DNA of 64,000 nt from Buddleja alternifolia (lineage: Eukaryota > Streptophyta > Magnoliopsida > Lamiales > Scrophulariaceae), in the NCBI GenBank assembly GCA_019426215.1, contig CM033405.1, positions 6,921,001-6,985,000 on the forward strand, written 5' to 3'. The position numbers were made by a program, and so were the translations under genes. Position 1 is the stretch's first letter; each line of letters begins with the position of its first letter. The notes below the pieces were generated by a model, which had not been told where the DNA came from, searched no databases, and saw nothing but the letters and a program-made list of their open reading frames with translations. Positions 45,324 to 56,467 of this stretch are shown in pieces.

Positions 45324-48300
45324 ACATTGGTGTATCGAATGTGAGGGGGTTGAACACAGCTGAAAAACAGAGTTCTATTAGAAAGCTACTGTCAACTCAT
45401 AGGTTGGATGTTTGTGGTCTTGTTGAGACTCGGGTCAGACCAAATAAGTACCAAAAAATAAGGATGAGTTTTGGAGAGGAGTGGGAGATTAGTAATAACT
45501 ATATTTCAGCAAGTAATGGTAGAATATGGGTCATGTGGAGGAAGAGTACAACAAAGTGCAAGGTTCTTGATGTTAGTGATCAAATGGTCACTTGTGAGGT
45601 GCATATAGGGAGGTATAATTTCATCATGTCAATGATCTATGGGCACAACGATGAAGTGGGCAGGGCTAGTTTGTGGCATAGAATAGAGATGTTGAATTTT
45701 CAGAAACCATGGTTAATGCTTGGGGACTAGAACTCAACTCTTTATCATAATGAAAAACTTGTGAGTGACGGGAGTTATGCAGATGGAAATGAAGATATGA
45801 GGCGATGTTTTGATGTACGGGGGATTACTGACATTCCATATACAGGACCCCTCTACACTTGGTGTCATAAGCATGATGCTGACACAAGAATTTATTGTAA
45901 ATTGGACAGGATTGTAGCTAATGCAGATTAGTTCATGGAAATGGATGGGGGGTCTGTCCAGGTTCTTGAGGCAGATTTATCAGACCATTACCCCATGATT
46001 TTCAGTCTTCAGGCTCTGAATTTGGGATAAGCACCATTCAAATTCTTGAACGGATGGAGGCACCATCCAAATTTTTACAATATCATTCGAAAGGAGTGGA
46101 GCAAGGAAGTGAGAGGATGTAAAATGTATAGAGTTGTCCAAAAATGTAAACGAATCAAAAGCAGGCTGAAGGAGCTACATAGAAATAATTATGCTCAGAT
46201 CTCAGAACAATGTGATGAAATCAGGACCAATCTAGAAAGGGTGAGAACGGAACTACAGGAGCAGCCTTTTGATGATATCTTAATAGCTCAGGAAAAAGAT
46301 ACCTATGCCGAACTGAGAAGAATGAGCAAAATAAAAATGGAGTTTTTACAACAAAGAGCCAAGGTAGAATTCTATCAGCAGGGGGGTGAATGTAGTAGAT
46401 ATTTTTTTGCAAGATTACAAGAAAAGAAAGTTCAGGGGAAAATTTTGCATCTGAGAACCAAACAAGGCTAGCAGATAACTAGCCCTGAGGCCATTCAAGG
46501 GGAGATACTCAACTTTTACCAAAGTCTGATGGGAGCAGCGAGCTCCAATAACTTTGGAATAAGGCAGGAAGTGGTGGATATGGGGTATAAACTCAATGCT
46601 GAAGATATGGAATTGATTGTTACGAGACAAGAAGTGAAAGCTGCTCTTTTCTCCATCCCTGAGGAGAAAAGTCCAGGGCCCGATGGGTTCACATCCTATT
46701 TCTATAGGCGATCTTGGTCAATTCTGGGGGAGGAAATCACAAATGCGGTAATTGATTGTTTTGCCAAGAGGAAATTATTAAAGGAGATCAACCATACTTT
46801 GGTGCATTTAATCCCTAAATGCTAGAATCCTAGCACTGTAAGTGATTTTCGGCCTATAGCATGTTGCACTGTGTTGTATAAAATTGTTTCGAAACTATTA
46901 TGCAGTACAGTAAAAATGATCCTGTCTAAGTTAGTGGACCAGGCTCAGGGAGCATTTATTCAGGGTACAACTATTGTAGAAAATGTATTGTTATGCCACG
47001 AATTGGTGAAGGGGTATGGGAGAAAAGGCATCTCACCTAGAGTGGTGATGAAGGTAGATATCCGGAAAGCCTATGACACCGTGAGTTGGGGATTTCTGGA
47101 ACATATTTTATAGGCATATGGATTTCCTGAGGAGCTGATTACAATGATAATGATTTGTGTGACTACCACAAGTTATTCTATTATGCTCAATGGCTCGATG
47201 TTTGGTCACTTCAAAGGGGGGAGGGGACTGAGGCAAGGGCATCCACTATCCCCATATCTGTTTGTCTTAGTGATGGACTATCTGTCACGAGGTTTCAGAG
47301 AATTACATAGAGATGTTCACTTCAAGTTTCATCCCAAGTGTAAGAAGGTTGTACTGATAAACTTGTGCTTTGCTGACGACTTGATGATGTTTTGTAAAGG
47401 AGACTTGCACTCTATCATCAAAGTTCAACAGTGTTTCCAACACTTTTCAGAAGCTTCGGGATTACATGCCAATTTGGACAAGAGTCAGATTTTATTTGGA
47501 GGAGTGAATGAGGCAGTGAAATCATAGATTCTGAGTCAGATTGGATTTGTAGCAGGGGCGATGCCGATGAGATACCTGGGAGTACCCCTAATCTACTCAA
47601 GGCTTACAATACAACAATGCAAACCACTGATTGAAACGATTTTGAAGAAGATAAATAATTGGACAACAAAGTTTTTAACTTTTGCAGGAAGAGTGTTACT
47701 AATAAGGGCAGTGATTTTCGGAGTCCAGATGTATTGGAGCCAAATCTTCCCTATCCCTCTCACGGTTATTCATGAGATTGAGACATATTGTAGGAAGTTC
47801 CAATGGAGTGGGAAGGTCACGGGGACGAGTCCGGCGGCGGTCACGGGGACGAGTCCGGCGGCGGTCAAATGGGAAGATGTTTGCTTGCCAAAAACTGAAG
47901 GTGGACTTGGAGTTATCAATCTGACTGTTTGGAACATGGCAGCTATGTTTAAACAGGTCTGGAGTATAGCAACTAAAATGGACTCGTTATGGGTTAAATT
48001 GATACATGGCTATTATATAAAAAACGAGAGCATCTGGACAGTCCGAGCCAAAGCATCCAACTCCTGGTTTTGGAAGCGATTGATCGGGACCCGGGACAGA
48101 TTCTTGGAAGCCGTGGATGTCGTGTATAATCAGTGGCGTTTTGGTAAGTTCTCAATACATCAGGTTTATGATTATGCAATGGAGCATGTGGATGAGGTGG
48201 AGTGGAAAAAACTCGTTTGGGGCAGGGGGCCCATTGCCCGACATAGATTTATTCTATGGCTGGCCATGCTAAATCGGTTGAAAACAAAGGATCGAATTAG

Positions 48301-48651
48301 TAAATGGAAGGATCTAGAGGATGACGTATGTTTCTTTTGTGCAAAAGAGGTGGAGAGTCGTGACCATCTCTTCTTCAAGTGTGAGTTCACCAATGAGATA
48401 TTGCACAAGTGCTTGGGAAAACTGAATGTTAGATGTAAGCAGGTGGATTGGAGTAGGATAGTGCACTGGATGGGGAGGATTAGTAGAGGAAAAACAGCCT
48501 CAGTTGTAAGAAAAGGGCCACATTTGCTGCACTTGTTTACAACATTTGGATGGAAAGAAATCGACAACTTTTCTCTAAAGGCAGGGAGGATACTACAAAC
48601 ATTGTTAGTAGAATAGGCTATATGATAAACTGTAAATTTCATGTTGATTGA
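45320..48651 (+). pseudogene. LINE 2 ORF2: endonuclease and reverse transcriptase; seven in-frame stops
   Basis: Starts ATG 45320 (MNIGVSNVRGLN), overlapping ORF1. Endonuclease: NVRGLN, VETRV, GD-stop-NS where GDWNS is usual, and SDHYPMIF. Reverse transcriptase: KSPGPDGFTSYFYR, DFRPIACC, AFIQGTTIVENVL, KVDIRKAYDTVSW, GLRQGHPLSPYLF and FADDLMMF. The zinc-binding region has CFFCAKEVESRDHLFFKC. Stops at 45728, 45929, 46028, 46469, 46823, 47111 and 47525 are all in frame; six are TAG and one TAA. One frameshift near 48515 moves the last 45 codons (VYNIWMERNRQLFS) into another frame ending at TGA 48649. A 24 bp in-frame duplication sits at 47816-47863. Confidence 0.88.
47816..47863 (+). repeat. 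24 bp tandem duplication inside LINE 2 ORF2
   Basis: Two exact copies of a GC-rich 24-mer beginning GTCACGGGGACG. In frame, it repeats VTGTSPAA and replaces what is normally a short linker before KWEDVCLPK. GC content is unlike the surroundings. Confidence 0.95.
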
Positions 48652-48724
48652 GGCCCAGGGATGCCTGGTGTAGTTGTAATAGTTGTTTGAAGTATATAAT
48701 ACAAGCTCACCGGTTCCAAAAAAC

Positions 48725-48737
48725 AAATGCAAAGTTT
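48725..48737. repeat. LINE 2 target-site duplication, 3' copy
   Basis: AAATGCAAAGTTT after the A-rich tail. Confidence 0.85.
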
Positions 48738-48769
48738 TAAAAAAATCCATGTAGCTAATTTTTTTTTGG

Positions 48770-48935
48770 AAAATCAAAACCCCCAAATTGATCTGGTTAC
48801 CTACGAGGTGACCAGTTCCGACCAAAATAGATTTTTCCAACCAAATTTATCCTCAATTCACAATTTTTTGATAATTACTGGAGCAATTTCGCCATCCCTA
48901 TATATAACTACGAGACTAAATTTGCAATTTTTCCT
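48770..48935. repeat. Dispersed repeat, related to 26800-27012
   Basis: Shares GGAAAATCAAAACCCCCAAA and TATAACTACGAGACTAAATTTGC. The remaining sequence to 49154 is the presumed 3' flank of the PGG fragment; nothing else seen. Confidence 0.5.
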
Positions 48936-49154
48936 GAAACAAAATATATCCCCGCTCAACTTTTCAACGTTAGAAACACACCACATTAAATTAGAGAATA
49001 GCATATCATGAAATCTGAAAATTCCAAGAGATTCGAATTGCAAAATAACAGGACTGAGTCTCAAATTCCCTAGATTTTTAAGTCCAAATAATTGTCTTAT
49101 AACACAATATAACATTGATAGTACAACACAAAAACAAAGTCTTGATCTTAATTA

Positions 49155-51502
49155 TTAAATTAATGGACGATTACTCTTTTTACCGAAAATGCCAGGTCCG
49201 TATGTCGACCAAATCAACTTGATGAGAAGGGGGAATTGCAAGAGCACAAATGAAACAATTGGCAAACCAGCCAATGCAACCACCAGAATAAGAACCCAAC
49301 CTTTCCTTTGTCCAAACACAAGATAGAGCGTCACACTAAATGCCACCATCATAAATGATAGGGAGAGGAAGAGAGTGACAAGACCAATTATTAATCTCTT
49401 GGGCAAAGCATACAAAAAATCTTCTTCTGCATAACGTGTTGTCAGGATAGCAAATACTATGAACGCACGGTCACCGATAAAGATGGGAAAACCATTGCGA
49501 CTTTGAGTGCCACTATTAGTGCCACCTGGTACTGTAATAACTGCAGCAAACATCACCGTAGCAATTAGTGCTGCTGTAATTGTACACGAGTTGGCCGTTT
49601 CCTTCATCCATTTCTCTCCTTCTTCTTTCAATTTCTCGTGTTCCTCTGTGAATACCATCTTGGGAGATTTCCCATATTTGTTTAGTTGTTCTCTAGAACG
49701 AGGTCAACTCCGTTAGCCAACATTTTGACACATTTTTTTGGAAGATTTTGTGCGTGAATGACACGTGATATTAAATTGAATATAATTCATTTGTGAGAGC
49801 ATTCACGCACGAATTCTCCCCCAAAAGACCGATCAAAATATTGACTAACAGAGTTGACCGTTAAATTTTGAAAGGAAAATTCGGTTTGGGACCAAAATGT
49901 GAGAATTTTTAAAAGTTACGGGACACAATATGAGAATCTTCATAACTAATGGGACCAAAATTGAAAATAGCGAAACATATGGGAACAAAAATGCAATTAC
50001 CGTTGTTAACTAATAAGTACCTTGAACCATTGGATTTCACGTTGCATCTGGAGGGCGGCACCAGGTATCTGATTGAGTTTGTGAGATGGTGCTAGCTTTG
50101 CGGCTAAATGGAAGAGATTTTGTGCGTGAATGACACGTGATATTGAATAAAATAAAAATTAATTGAATATAATCCATTTGTGAGAGCACTCACACACGAA
50201 TTCTCCCCCAAAAGACCGATCAAAATATTGACTAACAGAGTTGACCGTTAAATTTTGAAAGGAAAATTCGGTTTGGGACCAAAATGTGAGAATTTTTAAA
50301 AGTTACGGGACACAATATGAGAATCTTCATAACTAATGGGACCAAAATTGAAAATAGCGAAACATATGGGAACAAAAATGCAATTACCGTTGTTAACTAA
50401 TAAGTACCTTGAACCATTGGATTTCACGTTGCATCTGGAGGGCGGCACCAGGTATCTGATTGAGTTTGTGAGATGGTGCTAGCTTTGCGGCTAAATGGAA
50501 GAGATTTTGTGCGTGAATGACACGTGATATTGAATAAAATAAAAATTAATTGAATATAATCCATTTGTGAGAGCATTCACACACGAATTCTCCCCCAAAA
50601 GACCGATCAAAATATTGACTAACAGAGTTGACCGTTAAATTTTGAAAGGAAAATTCGGTTTGGGACCAAAATGTGAGAATTTTTAAAAGTTACGGGACAC
50701 AATATGAGAATCTTCATAACTAATGGGACCAAAATTGAAAATAGCGAAACATATGGGAACAAAAATGCAATTACCGTTGTTAACTAATAAGTACCTTGAA
50801 CCATTGGATTTCACGTTGCATCTGGAGGGCGGCACCAGGTATCTGATTGAGTTTGTGAGATGGTGCTAGCTTTGCGGCCAAATGGAAGAGATTTTGTGCG
50901 TGAATGACACGTGATATTGAATAAAATAAAAATTAATTGAATATAATCCATTTGTGAGAGCATTCACACACGAATTCTCCCCCAAAAGACCGATCAAAAT
51001 ATTGACTAACAGAGTTGACCGTTAAATTTTGAAAGGAAAATTCGGTTTGGGACCAAAATGTGAGAATTTTTAAAAGTTACGGGACACAATATGAGAATCT
51101 TTATAACTAATGGGACCAAAATTGAAAATAGCGAAACATATGGGAACAAAAATGCAATTTCCGTTGTTAACTAATAAGTACCTTGAACCATTGGATTTCA
51201 CGTTGCATCTGGAGGGCGGCACCAGGTATCTGATTGAGTTTGTGAGATGGTGCCAACTTTGCGGCCAGATGGAAGACATTGTTACCAAGCGAGTCTCCTA
51301 CACACGAGTAATAGTTTTTGTGATGGCCCATTTGGTAAACGAGATTATAGACATGTTCAGAACGATTTTGGACGGCCATCACAAAGAATTCGACAGTGGA
51401 ACGTCCTCCAAAATAAATAGTATGAGGACAAACTCGTGCAATCTCTTCAATAATCTCATGATTTGAAACAATTTTTGGATTCTCGATTTGGGGTATTTCC
51501 AA
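49155..51502 (-). pseudogene. Ankyrin-PGG family protein, last two exons, broken
   Basis: Penultimate exon (about 51502-51182): PQIENPKIVSNHEIIEEIAR, YFGGRSTVEFFVMAVQNRSE, NVFHLAAKLAPSHKLNQ and GAALQMQREIQWFK, ending at a G/GT donor. Last exon (about 49697-49155): REQLNKYGKSPKMVF, EEGEKWMKETANSC, VPGGTNSG, hydrophobic helices, then STYGPGIFGKKSNRPLI and TAA. The PGG domain anchors these proteins in membranes; role in stress signalling is family knowledge. Compared with 7391-8785, the last exon lacks its acceptor and first nine codons, replaced at about 49697 by MITE sequence, and part of the TM region is shortened. The intron and the end of the first exon are amplified fourfold (49741-51271). 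No upstream exons are confidently found past the Copia at 52036. Confidence 0.8.
49741..51271. repeat. Fourfold tandem amplification (370 + 3 x 387 bp) of exon end plus MITE
   Basis: Copies start at 49741, 50111, 50498 and 50885 and the last ends at 51271. Each contains about 100 bp of PGG exon (HLAAKLAP to QREIQWFK), its donor and about 280 bp of Mutator-like MITE. Copies are nearly identical; the first lacks 17 bp. The junctions join MITE TTGGAAGATTTTG to exon ATGGAAGA, sharing GGAAGA. Confidence 0.95.
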
Positions 51503-51527
51503 GACCCAATTTGGGCAAATAATTAAG

Positions 51528-51982
51528 GGAAAATCACATTTTTCATCTTACAACTTTACCTCATTTCAATTTTGGTCCGATTCGTAACAAGTTTCTCACA
51601 TTAATCTCATAACTTTCAAAATAATTCGCATAAAGTCCCAACCTCCCTCGAAAATTTAGCGGTCAACGTCACATGCTCCGTCTATCAATATTTTTTATCG
51701 ATTTCTTGGGAGAACTCATGTGTAATGACACTTGATATTGAATATAAATTAACAACTGGAATTTAATAAAATTTGTGTGTGATTGTCATTCACGCACGAA
51801 TTCTCCCCAAAAAACCAATCAAACGTACTAATTAATGAAGCATATGACTTTGACCGATCATTAAAATTTGAACGAAAATTTTAGTTGAGATTAAAGTTGA
51901 AATATGAGATTAATGTGAGAAACTCGTAACGAATAGAATTCAAATAAAAATAGAGCAAAATTATGGAATAAAAATTGCGATT
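51528..51982. mobile_element. Mutator-like MITE copy
   Basis: About 455 bp from GGGAAAATCACATTTTTCA to AAAATTGCGATTTACC, with inverted arms (CTCATTTCAATTTTGGTCCG against its diverged complement) and the family centre ATTCACGCACGAATTCTCCCC. Lies just upstream of the PGG exon; target duplication not resolved. Confidence 0.65.
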
Positions 51983-52035
51983 TACCGAATTATGAGGTCG
52001 ACAAAGAAAGGAAAGGAATCCAATCATATCGTATG

Positions 52036-52207
52036 TGTAAACTAAGATGGAGTAATTTCCCATACATTGATATGAAGTATACACACCTATTTATATACAT
52101 AAGTTACATCTAAAGTAGGTAATAAAATAGAAAACCAATCCCTAAATTCCTTCCTTAATTTCAGTCATGTACTCTCCCACTTCCTTAATATATGACACTT
52201 TATAACA
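52036..52207 (-). repeat. Copia LTR (3' in element orientation)
   Basis: 172 bp, begins TGTAAACTAAGATGG and ends CTTTATAACA; partner at 56291-56462. Confidence 0.95.
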
Positions 52208-52221
52208 CTCCCCCTCAAGCT
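52208..52221 (-). promoter_or_regulatory. Copia polypurine tract
   Basis: Minus strand GCTTGAGGGGGAG directly abuts the LTR, overlapping the end of the pol frame. Confidence 0.85.
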
Positions 52222-55200
52222 GGAGCATAGATGTTAATCATGCCCAGCTTGTTACAAAGATAATCAACCCCGACCCCATTTAAAGCCTTTGTGAAAAGAT
52301 CTCCTAATTGTTCTCCAGTTTTCACATACTCCGTAGAAATGAGATTTTGTTGCACCTTTTCACGAACGAAATGACAGTCGATCTCAATATGTTTAGTTCG
52401 TTCATGAAACATAAGATTGGAGGTAATGTGAAGGGCAGCTTGGTTATCACACCAAAGTTTTGCTGGCATTGAGATTTTAAGACCCACTTCAGTTAATAAC
52501 TGATATATCCACATTATTTCACACGTAGACTGAGCCATAGCTCTATACTCTGATTCGGCACTAGAGCGGGATACAACACGTTGTTTCTTGCTTTTCCATG
52601 ACACTAAATTCCCGCCAAAGAAGACACAATAACCTATGGTAGATCTTCGATCTATTTTAGATCCTGCCCAATCTGCGTCTGAATAGCACTCTATACGAGT
52701 GTGACTATGATTCTTATAAATTATACCTCGTCCAGATGCTCCCTTTAAGTAGCACAAGATGTGTTCTAGAGCAGCCCAATGATGAACAGTTGGAGCAGAC
52801 ATAAATTGACTCACATTGCTAACACAATAGGCGATATCAGGGCGAGTTACTGTGAGATAGTTCAATTTCCCCACTAACCTTCTATACCTCTCCGGATCCT
52901 CAAATAAGTCTCCTTCATTAGTGAGTTGTAGATTAGGTGGCATCGGAGTACTGCATGGTTTAGCTCCTATCTTTCCTGTCTCCGTTAACAGATCAAGCAC
53001 ATATTTCCTTTGTGATAAGAAGATGCCTTTCTTGCTCCTTGTTACCTCAACTCCCAAAAAATACTTCAACGATCCTAAATCCTTTGTGTGGAACTGACTG
53101 TGAAGAAAAGACTTCAAGGATGATATTCCCATAGCATCACTTCCGGTAATAATAATATCATCTACATATACAACAAGGAGAATAACGTCGGATGGAGAGT
53201 GTTTATAAAATACTGAATGATCAGACTTACTCATATTCATTCCAAACTTTTCAACTGCTTGACTGAATTTGCCAAACCACGCACGAGGGCTCTGTTTCAA
53301 ACCATACAGAGCCTTTCGAAGGCGACAAACTTTCCCATACTCCCCCTGAGCAACAAACCCAGGTGGTTGCTCCATGTAAACCTCTTCGAGTAAGTCTCCA
53401 TGTAAGAAAGCATTTTTGATGTCTAACTGGTGCAAGGGCTAATCATGAGTGGCAGCCATAGACATGAATAACCGAACAGAGGTCAATTTAGCCACAGGAG
53501 AGAAAGTTTCAGAGTAATCCACACCATAAGTCTGGGCATAACCTTTAGCGACAAGGCGAGCTTTAAGTCTAGCCACAGAGCCATCGGGATTCATTTTGAT
53601 TACAAAGACCCATTTACAGTCGATAGCCGTCTTACGTGCAGGTAAATTTACTAAATTCCAAGTACCATTAACGTCTAAAGCATTCACCTCTTCTAGCATA
53701 GCCGCACGCCAACCAGGATGAGACAAGGCTTCACGAACAGTTTTAGGCAAAGATATAGAATCAAGAGAAGCAACGAACGAATATGTAGAAGATGATAAAT
53801 GATCATAAGAAACAAAAGAGGAAATGGGATACGTGCACTGGCGTTTACCTTTACAAAGGGCAATAGGAAGATCAGAAGCATTGTCTGATGGATCCGATGA
53901 CGAAGTTGAAACCGGTGCTGGACATGTAATGGGAGGATCTGGTCGTCTGGAATAGACATGATGAATGGGTGGACAAGATTGAGGGAGTGCTGCAGGAGCA
54001 ACAATCGGCGCCGGATAGGTAATGTGGTAAACCAACAAATTGTCATCCTCCCCCTGACTAGCATTAGGATGAGAAGAGACCGGAAAGAAGGAGCAATGTT
54101 CCATAAAAGTAACGTCAGTAGACACAAGATATTTGCTAAGACTAGGACAATAACACCGATAACCTTTTTGTAATCGAGAGTAACCGAGAAAAACACATTT
54201 AACTGATTTGGGATCTAACTTGGTAACATGAGGACGAACATCCCGAACAAAACAAGTACTTCCAAATAAGCGAGGTTCAATAGGAAATAAAGATTTTGTC
54301 GGAAAAAGGATACTATAAGGAATCTCACCATGAAGAACAGAAGATGGCATACAATTAATGAGGAAGCAGGCTGTTGACACAGCATCAGCCCAAAAACATT
54401 TACGAACATTTGTTTGGAATAAGAGGGCTCTGGCTGTCTCAAGTAGATGACGATTTTTCCTTTCAGCTACGCCATTCTGAGATGGCGTATCAACACAAGA
54501 GGATTGATGAAGAATGCCATTGTTAACCATATAAGTCTGAAAAGAAACAGAAAAATATTCTTTGGCATTGTCACTGCGCAAAGTACGCACGGAAGTAGTA
54601 AATTGCGTTTTAATTTCAGCACAGAAAGCCGTAAATTTGGTAAAGAGTTCAGACCGATTTTTCATAAAATAAGTCCAAGTCATGCGAGAGAAATCATCAA
54701 CAAAAGTGACAAAATATCGAAATCCTGGTTTTGACACAACAGGACAAGGAGCCCAAACATCTGAGTGAACTAATTCAAAAGGAGAACTTACTCTTTTATT
54801 GACACGAGGAACGGAAGGTAACTGATGATGTTTGGCAAACTGACACGACTCACAATCTAAAGAGGACACATTATGAAACTGGGGACAAAGTTTCTTTAAC
54901 GAAGGGAGAGAAGGGTGTCCTAACCGACAATGGGCTTCAAAAGGGATTACTACTGCTGAGCAAGCAGTAGATCGGGGCATCTGTGTCGGAATATCCAATA
55001 GGTAGAGACCTCCTGATACATGTCCTTTACTAATAATCTTCTTCGTCACAAGATCCTGAAATAAGCAATAATCCGGAAAAAATGAGACACAACAATTGAG
55101 AGCACGTGTGATTTGGCTCACAGACAGTAAATTAAAAGAGAAATCGGGTAAACTTAAGACATGTGCTAAAGAAAACGATGAAGTGGGCTGAACAGTGCCG

Positions 55201-55487
55201 GAACCAAGAACATTTGATGTAGAACCATCGACTAAAGTTACATTGCGTGAAGAGGGGTGTGGTGTAAAACTGGTGAAAATATTAGGATTACCTGTCATGT
55301 GATTTGAAGCACCTGAGTCAATGACCCATTGGAATGAAGAGGAAAGGAGACATGTATTTGGGGTACCTGACTCAGCAGGTGCAATAATGGAGGGAGATGA
55401 AGTTCTCAATGTTTCCTGATACTGACGAAACTGAGCAAATAAATCTGCAGATATAGTAACTATCCCGGACTCCTGTTTGGTACCCAT
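52215..55487 (-). pseudogene. Copia pol polyprotein, one in-frame stop
   Basis: 1,090 codons in a single frame from ATG 55487. Protease: [11 protein letters not shown] (about residue 55). GAG-pre-integrase: [23 protein letters not shown]. Integrase: [39 protein letters not shown]. Reverse transcriptase: [53 protein letters not shown]. RNase H: YSDADWAGSKIDRRSTIGYC, SSAESEYRAMA, WCDNQAALHI, RTKHIEIDCHFVREKV, ADLFTKAL-like GDLFTKAL. It ends INIYAPA at 52215, next to the PPT. The only defect is TAG at 53436-53438, between ATHD and PLHQLDIKNAFL, where related elements have Trp; a TGG to TAG change would explain it. The protein would process, integrate and reverse-transcribe the element, but needs Gag from elsewhere. 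Confidence 0.92.
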
Positions 55488-56275
55488 ATGATACTAATAT
55501 CCACAACCAAACAAGAATTTGACCCAAACAAACTTTCCAACCAAAATTAACACAATCAGCTGAAAAACAGAGCAGACCAACAACCAACGGAAGCACAAAC
55601 CAAAAAAGTAAACCCAAATCCAAAAAAATAACAAAGGAAGCAGTGAAAAGCCCGAACGGAATTAGTACAGTCGACCCAAATCAGATTATATGACCCTCTC
55701 GTAGCAACAGTAAATTAGAAGGACCAAAATCTAATTTTTTTTATGAACAGTAATAACCAAAGTTCAAAATATATGAACAGAAGCGCAAATAGTGATCGGA
55801 TAGTAAAATAAACCTGCCGGAGGGACTCTACAGTGACGGGCGACGCTGGAGACGGAAGCCGGAATTCGAGGTACTGTACCACGCGCCTGCACGCGCCGGC
55901 GCGTGAATAGTAGCCGGAAAAGGCAGATGGCGCGTGAGAGATACGCGCTTGTCGGAACAGTGAACGGTTTTGGTAGAAAGGCCGGAAATTGGTCGGCGAA
56001 CCTTCCTGGAGGGGTGGTGAGATCAAAAGAGGCCTCGACAGTGGCGACCGAAACCAGAACAGTGTGACGCACTGTCAACTCTGCGATCGGCGCGTGAGCC
56101 TCACTCCCTGACCGGTTGACTGCCGAAATTCGGGGATTGGCCGGAAATGAGGATTTGCATCTGCCTGGGTGGGTGGTGAGAACAAACGGTCATGCGAACA
56201 AAGTGACCCGAAAAAGATTCAAATGTTGCACACTTGGCAACCAAAAAAAATTTGAAACTTGAATTCTAAGTCTTA
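55488..56275 (-). other. Copia leader, non-coding
   Basis: About 790 bp with GC-rich patches (CGCGCC/GGCGCG near 55890-55915) and a partial internal repeat: GGCCGGAAAT...GGGTGGTGAGAnCAAA at 55980-56030 and 56140-56185. Short open frames on the minus strand have no gag features. Confidence 0.6.
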
Positions 56276-56290
56276 CTGGCTCTTATACCA
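56276..56290 (-). promoter_or_regulatory. Copia primer-binding site
   Basis: Minus strand TGGTATAAGAGCC follows the LTR; it matches the initiator tRNA-Met PBS TGGTATCAGAGC at all but one base. Confidence 0.85.
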
Positions 56291-56462
56291 TGTAAACTAA
56301 GATTGAGTAATTTCCCATACATTGATATGAAGTATACACACCTATTTATATACATAAGTTACATCTAAAGTAGGTAATAAAATAGAAAACCAATCCCTAA
56401 ATTCCTTCCTTAATTTCAGTCATGTACTCTCCCACTTCCTTAATATATGACACTTTATAACA
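56291..56462 (-). repeat. Copia LTR (5' in element orientation)
   Basis: 172 bp, identical to 52036-52207 except for one T/G near 56302. Confidence 0.95.
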
Positions 56463-56467
56463 GTATG

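Larger units (their letters stand above)
43943..48724 (+). mobile_element. Second plant LINE-1 element
   Basis: 4.78 kb between 13 bp direct repeats, ending in a short A-rich tail (CCAAAAAAC). It has ORF1 (DUF4283 plus knuckle) and ORF2 (endonuclease, RT, zinc-binding) but no RNase H domain, unlike the first LINE, so the two belong to different L1 lineages. The 5' leader is only about 64 bp and contains a hairpin. Inactive because of stops. Confidence 0.9.
52036..56462 (-). mobile_element. Young Copia retrotransposon lacking gag
   Basis: LTRs of 172 bp at 52036-52207 and 56291-56462 differ at one base by eye, and a perfect 5 bp duplication GTATG flanks the element (52031-52035, 56463-56467). 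PBS and PPT sit in the right places for minus orientation. The single long frame has protease, integrase, RT and RNase H but starts just before the protease; no gag nucleocapsid is present. About 800 bp of non-coding leader lies between PBS and the start codon. Confidence 0.93.

Noticed and set aside
55715..56078. Two overlapping open frames of about 100 codons in the Copia leader as a gag or captured gene
   Set aside because: No gag motif, no zinc knuckle, and the frames do not connect to pol. GC-rich composition alone explains their openness.
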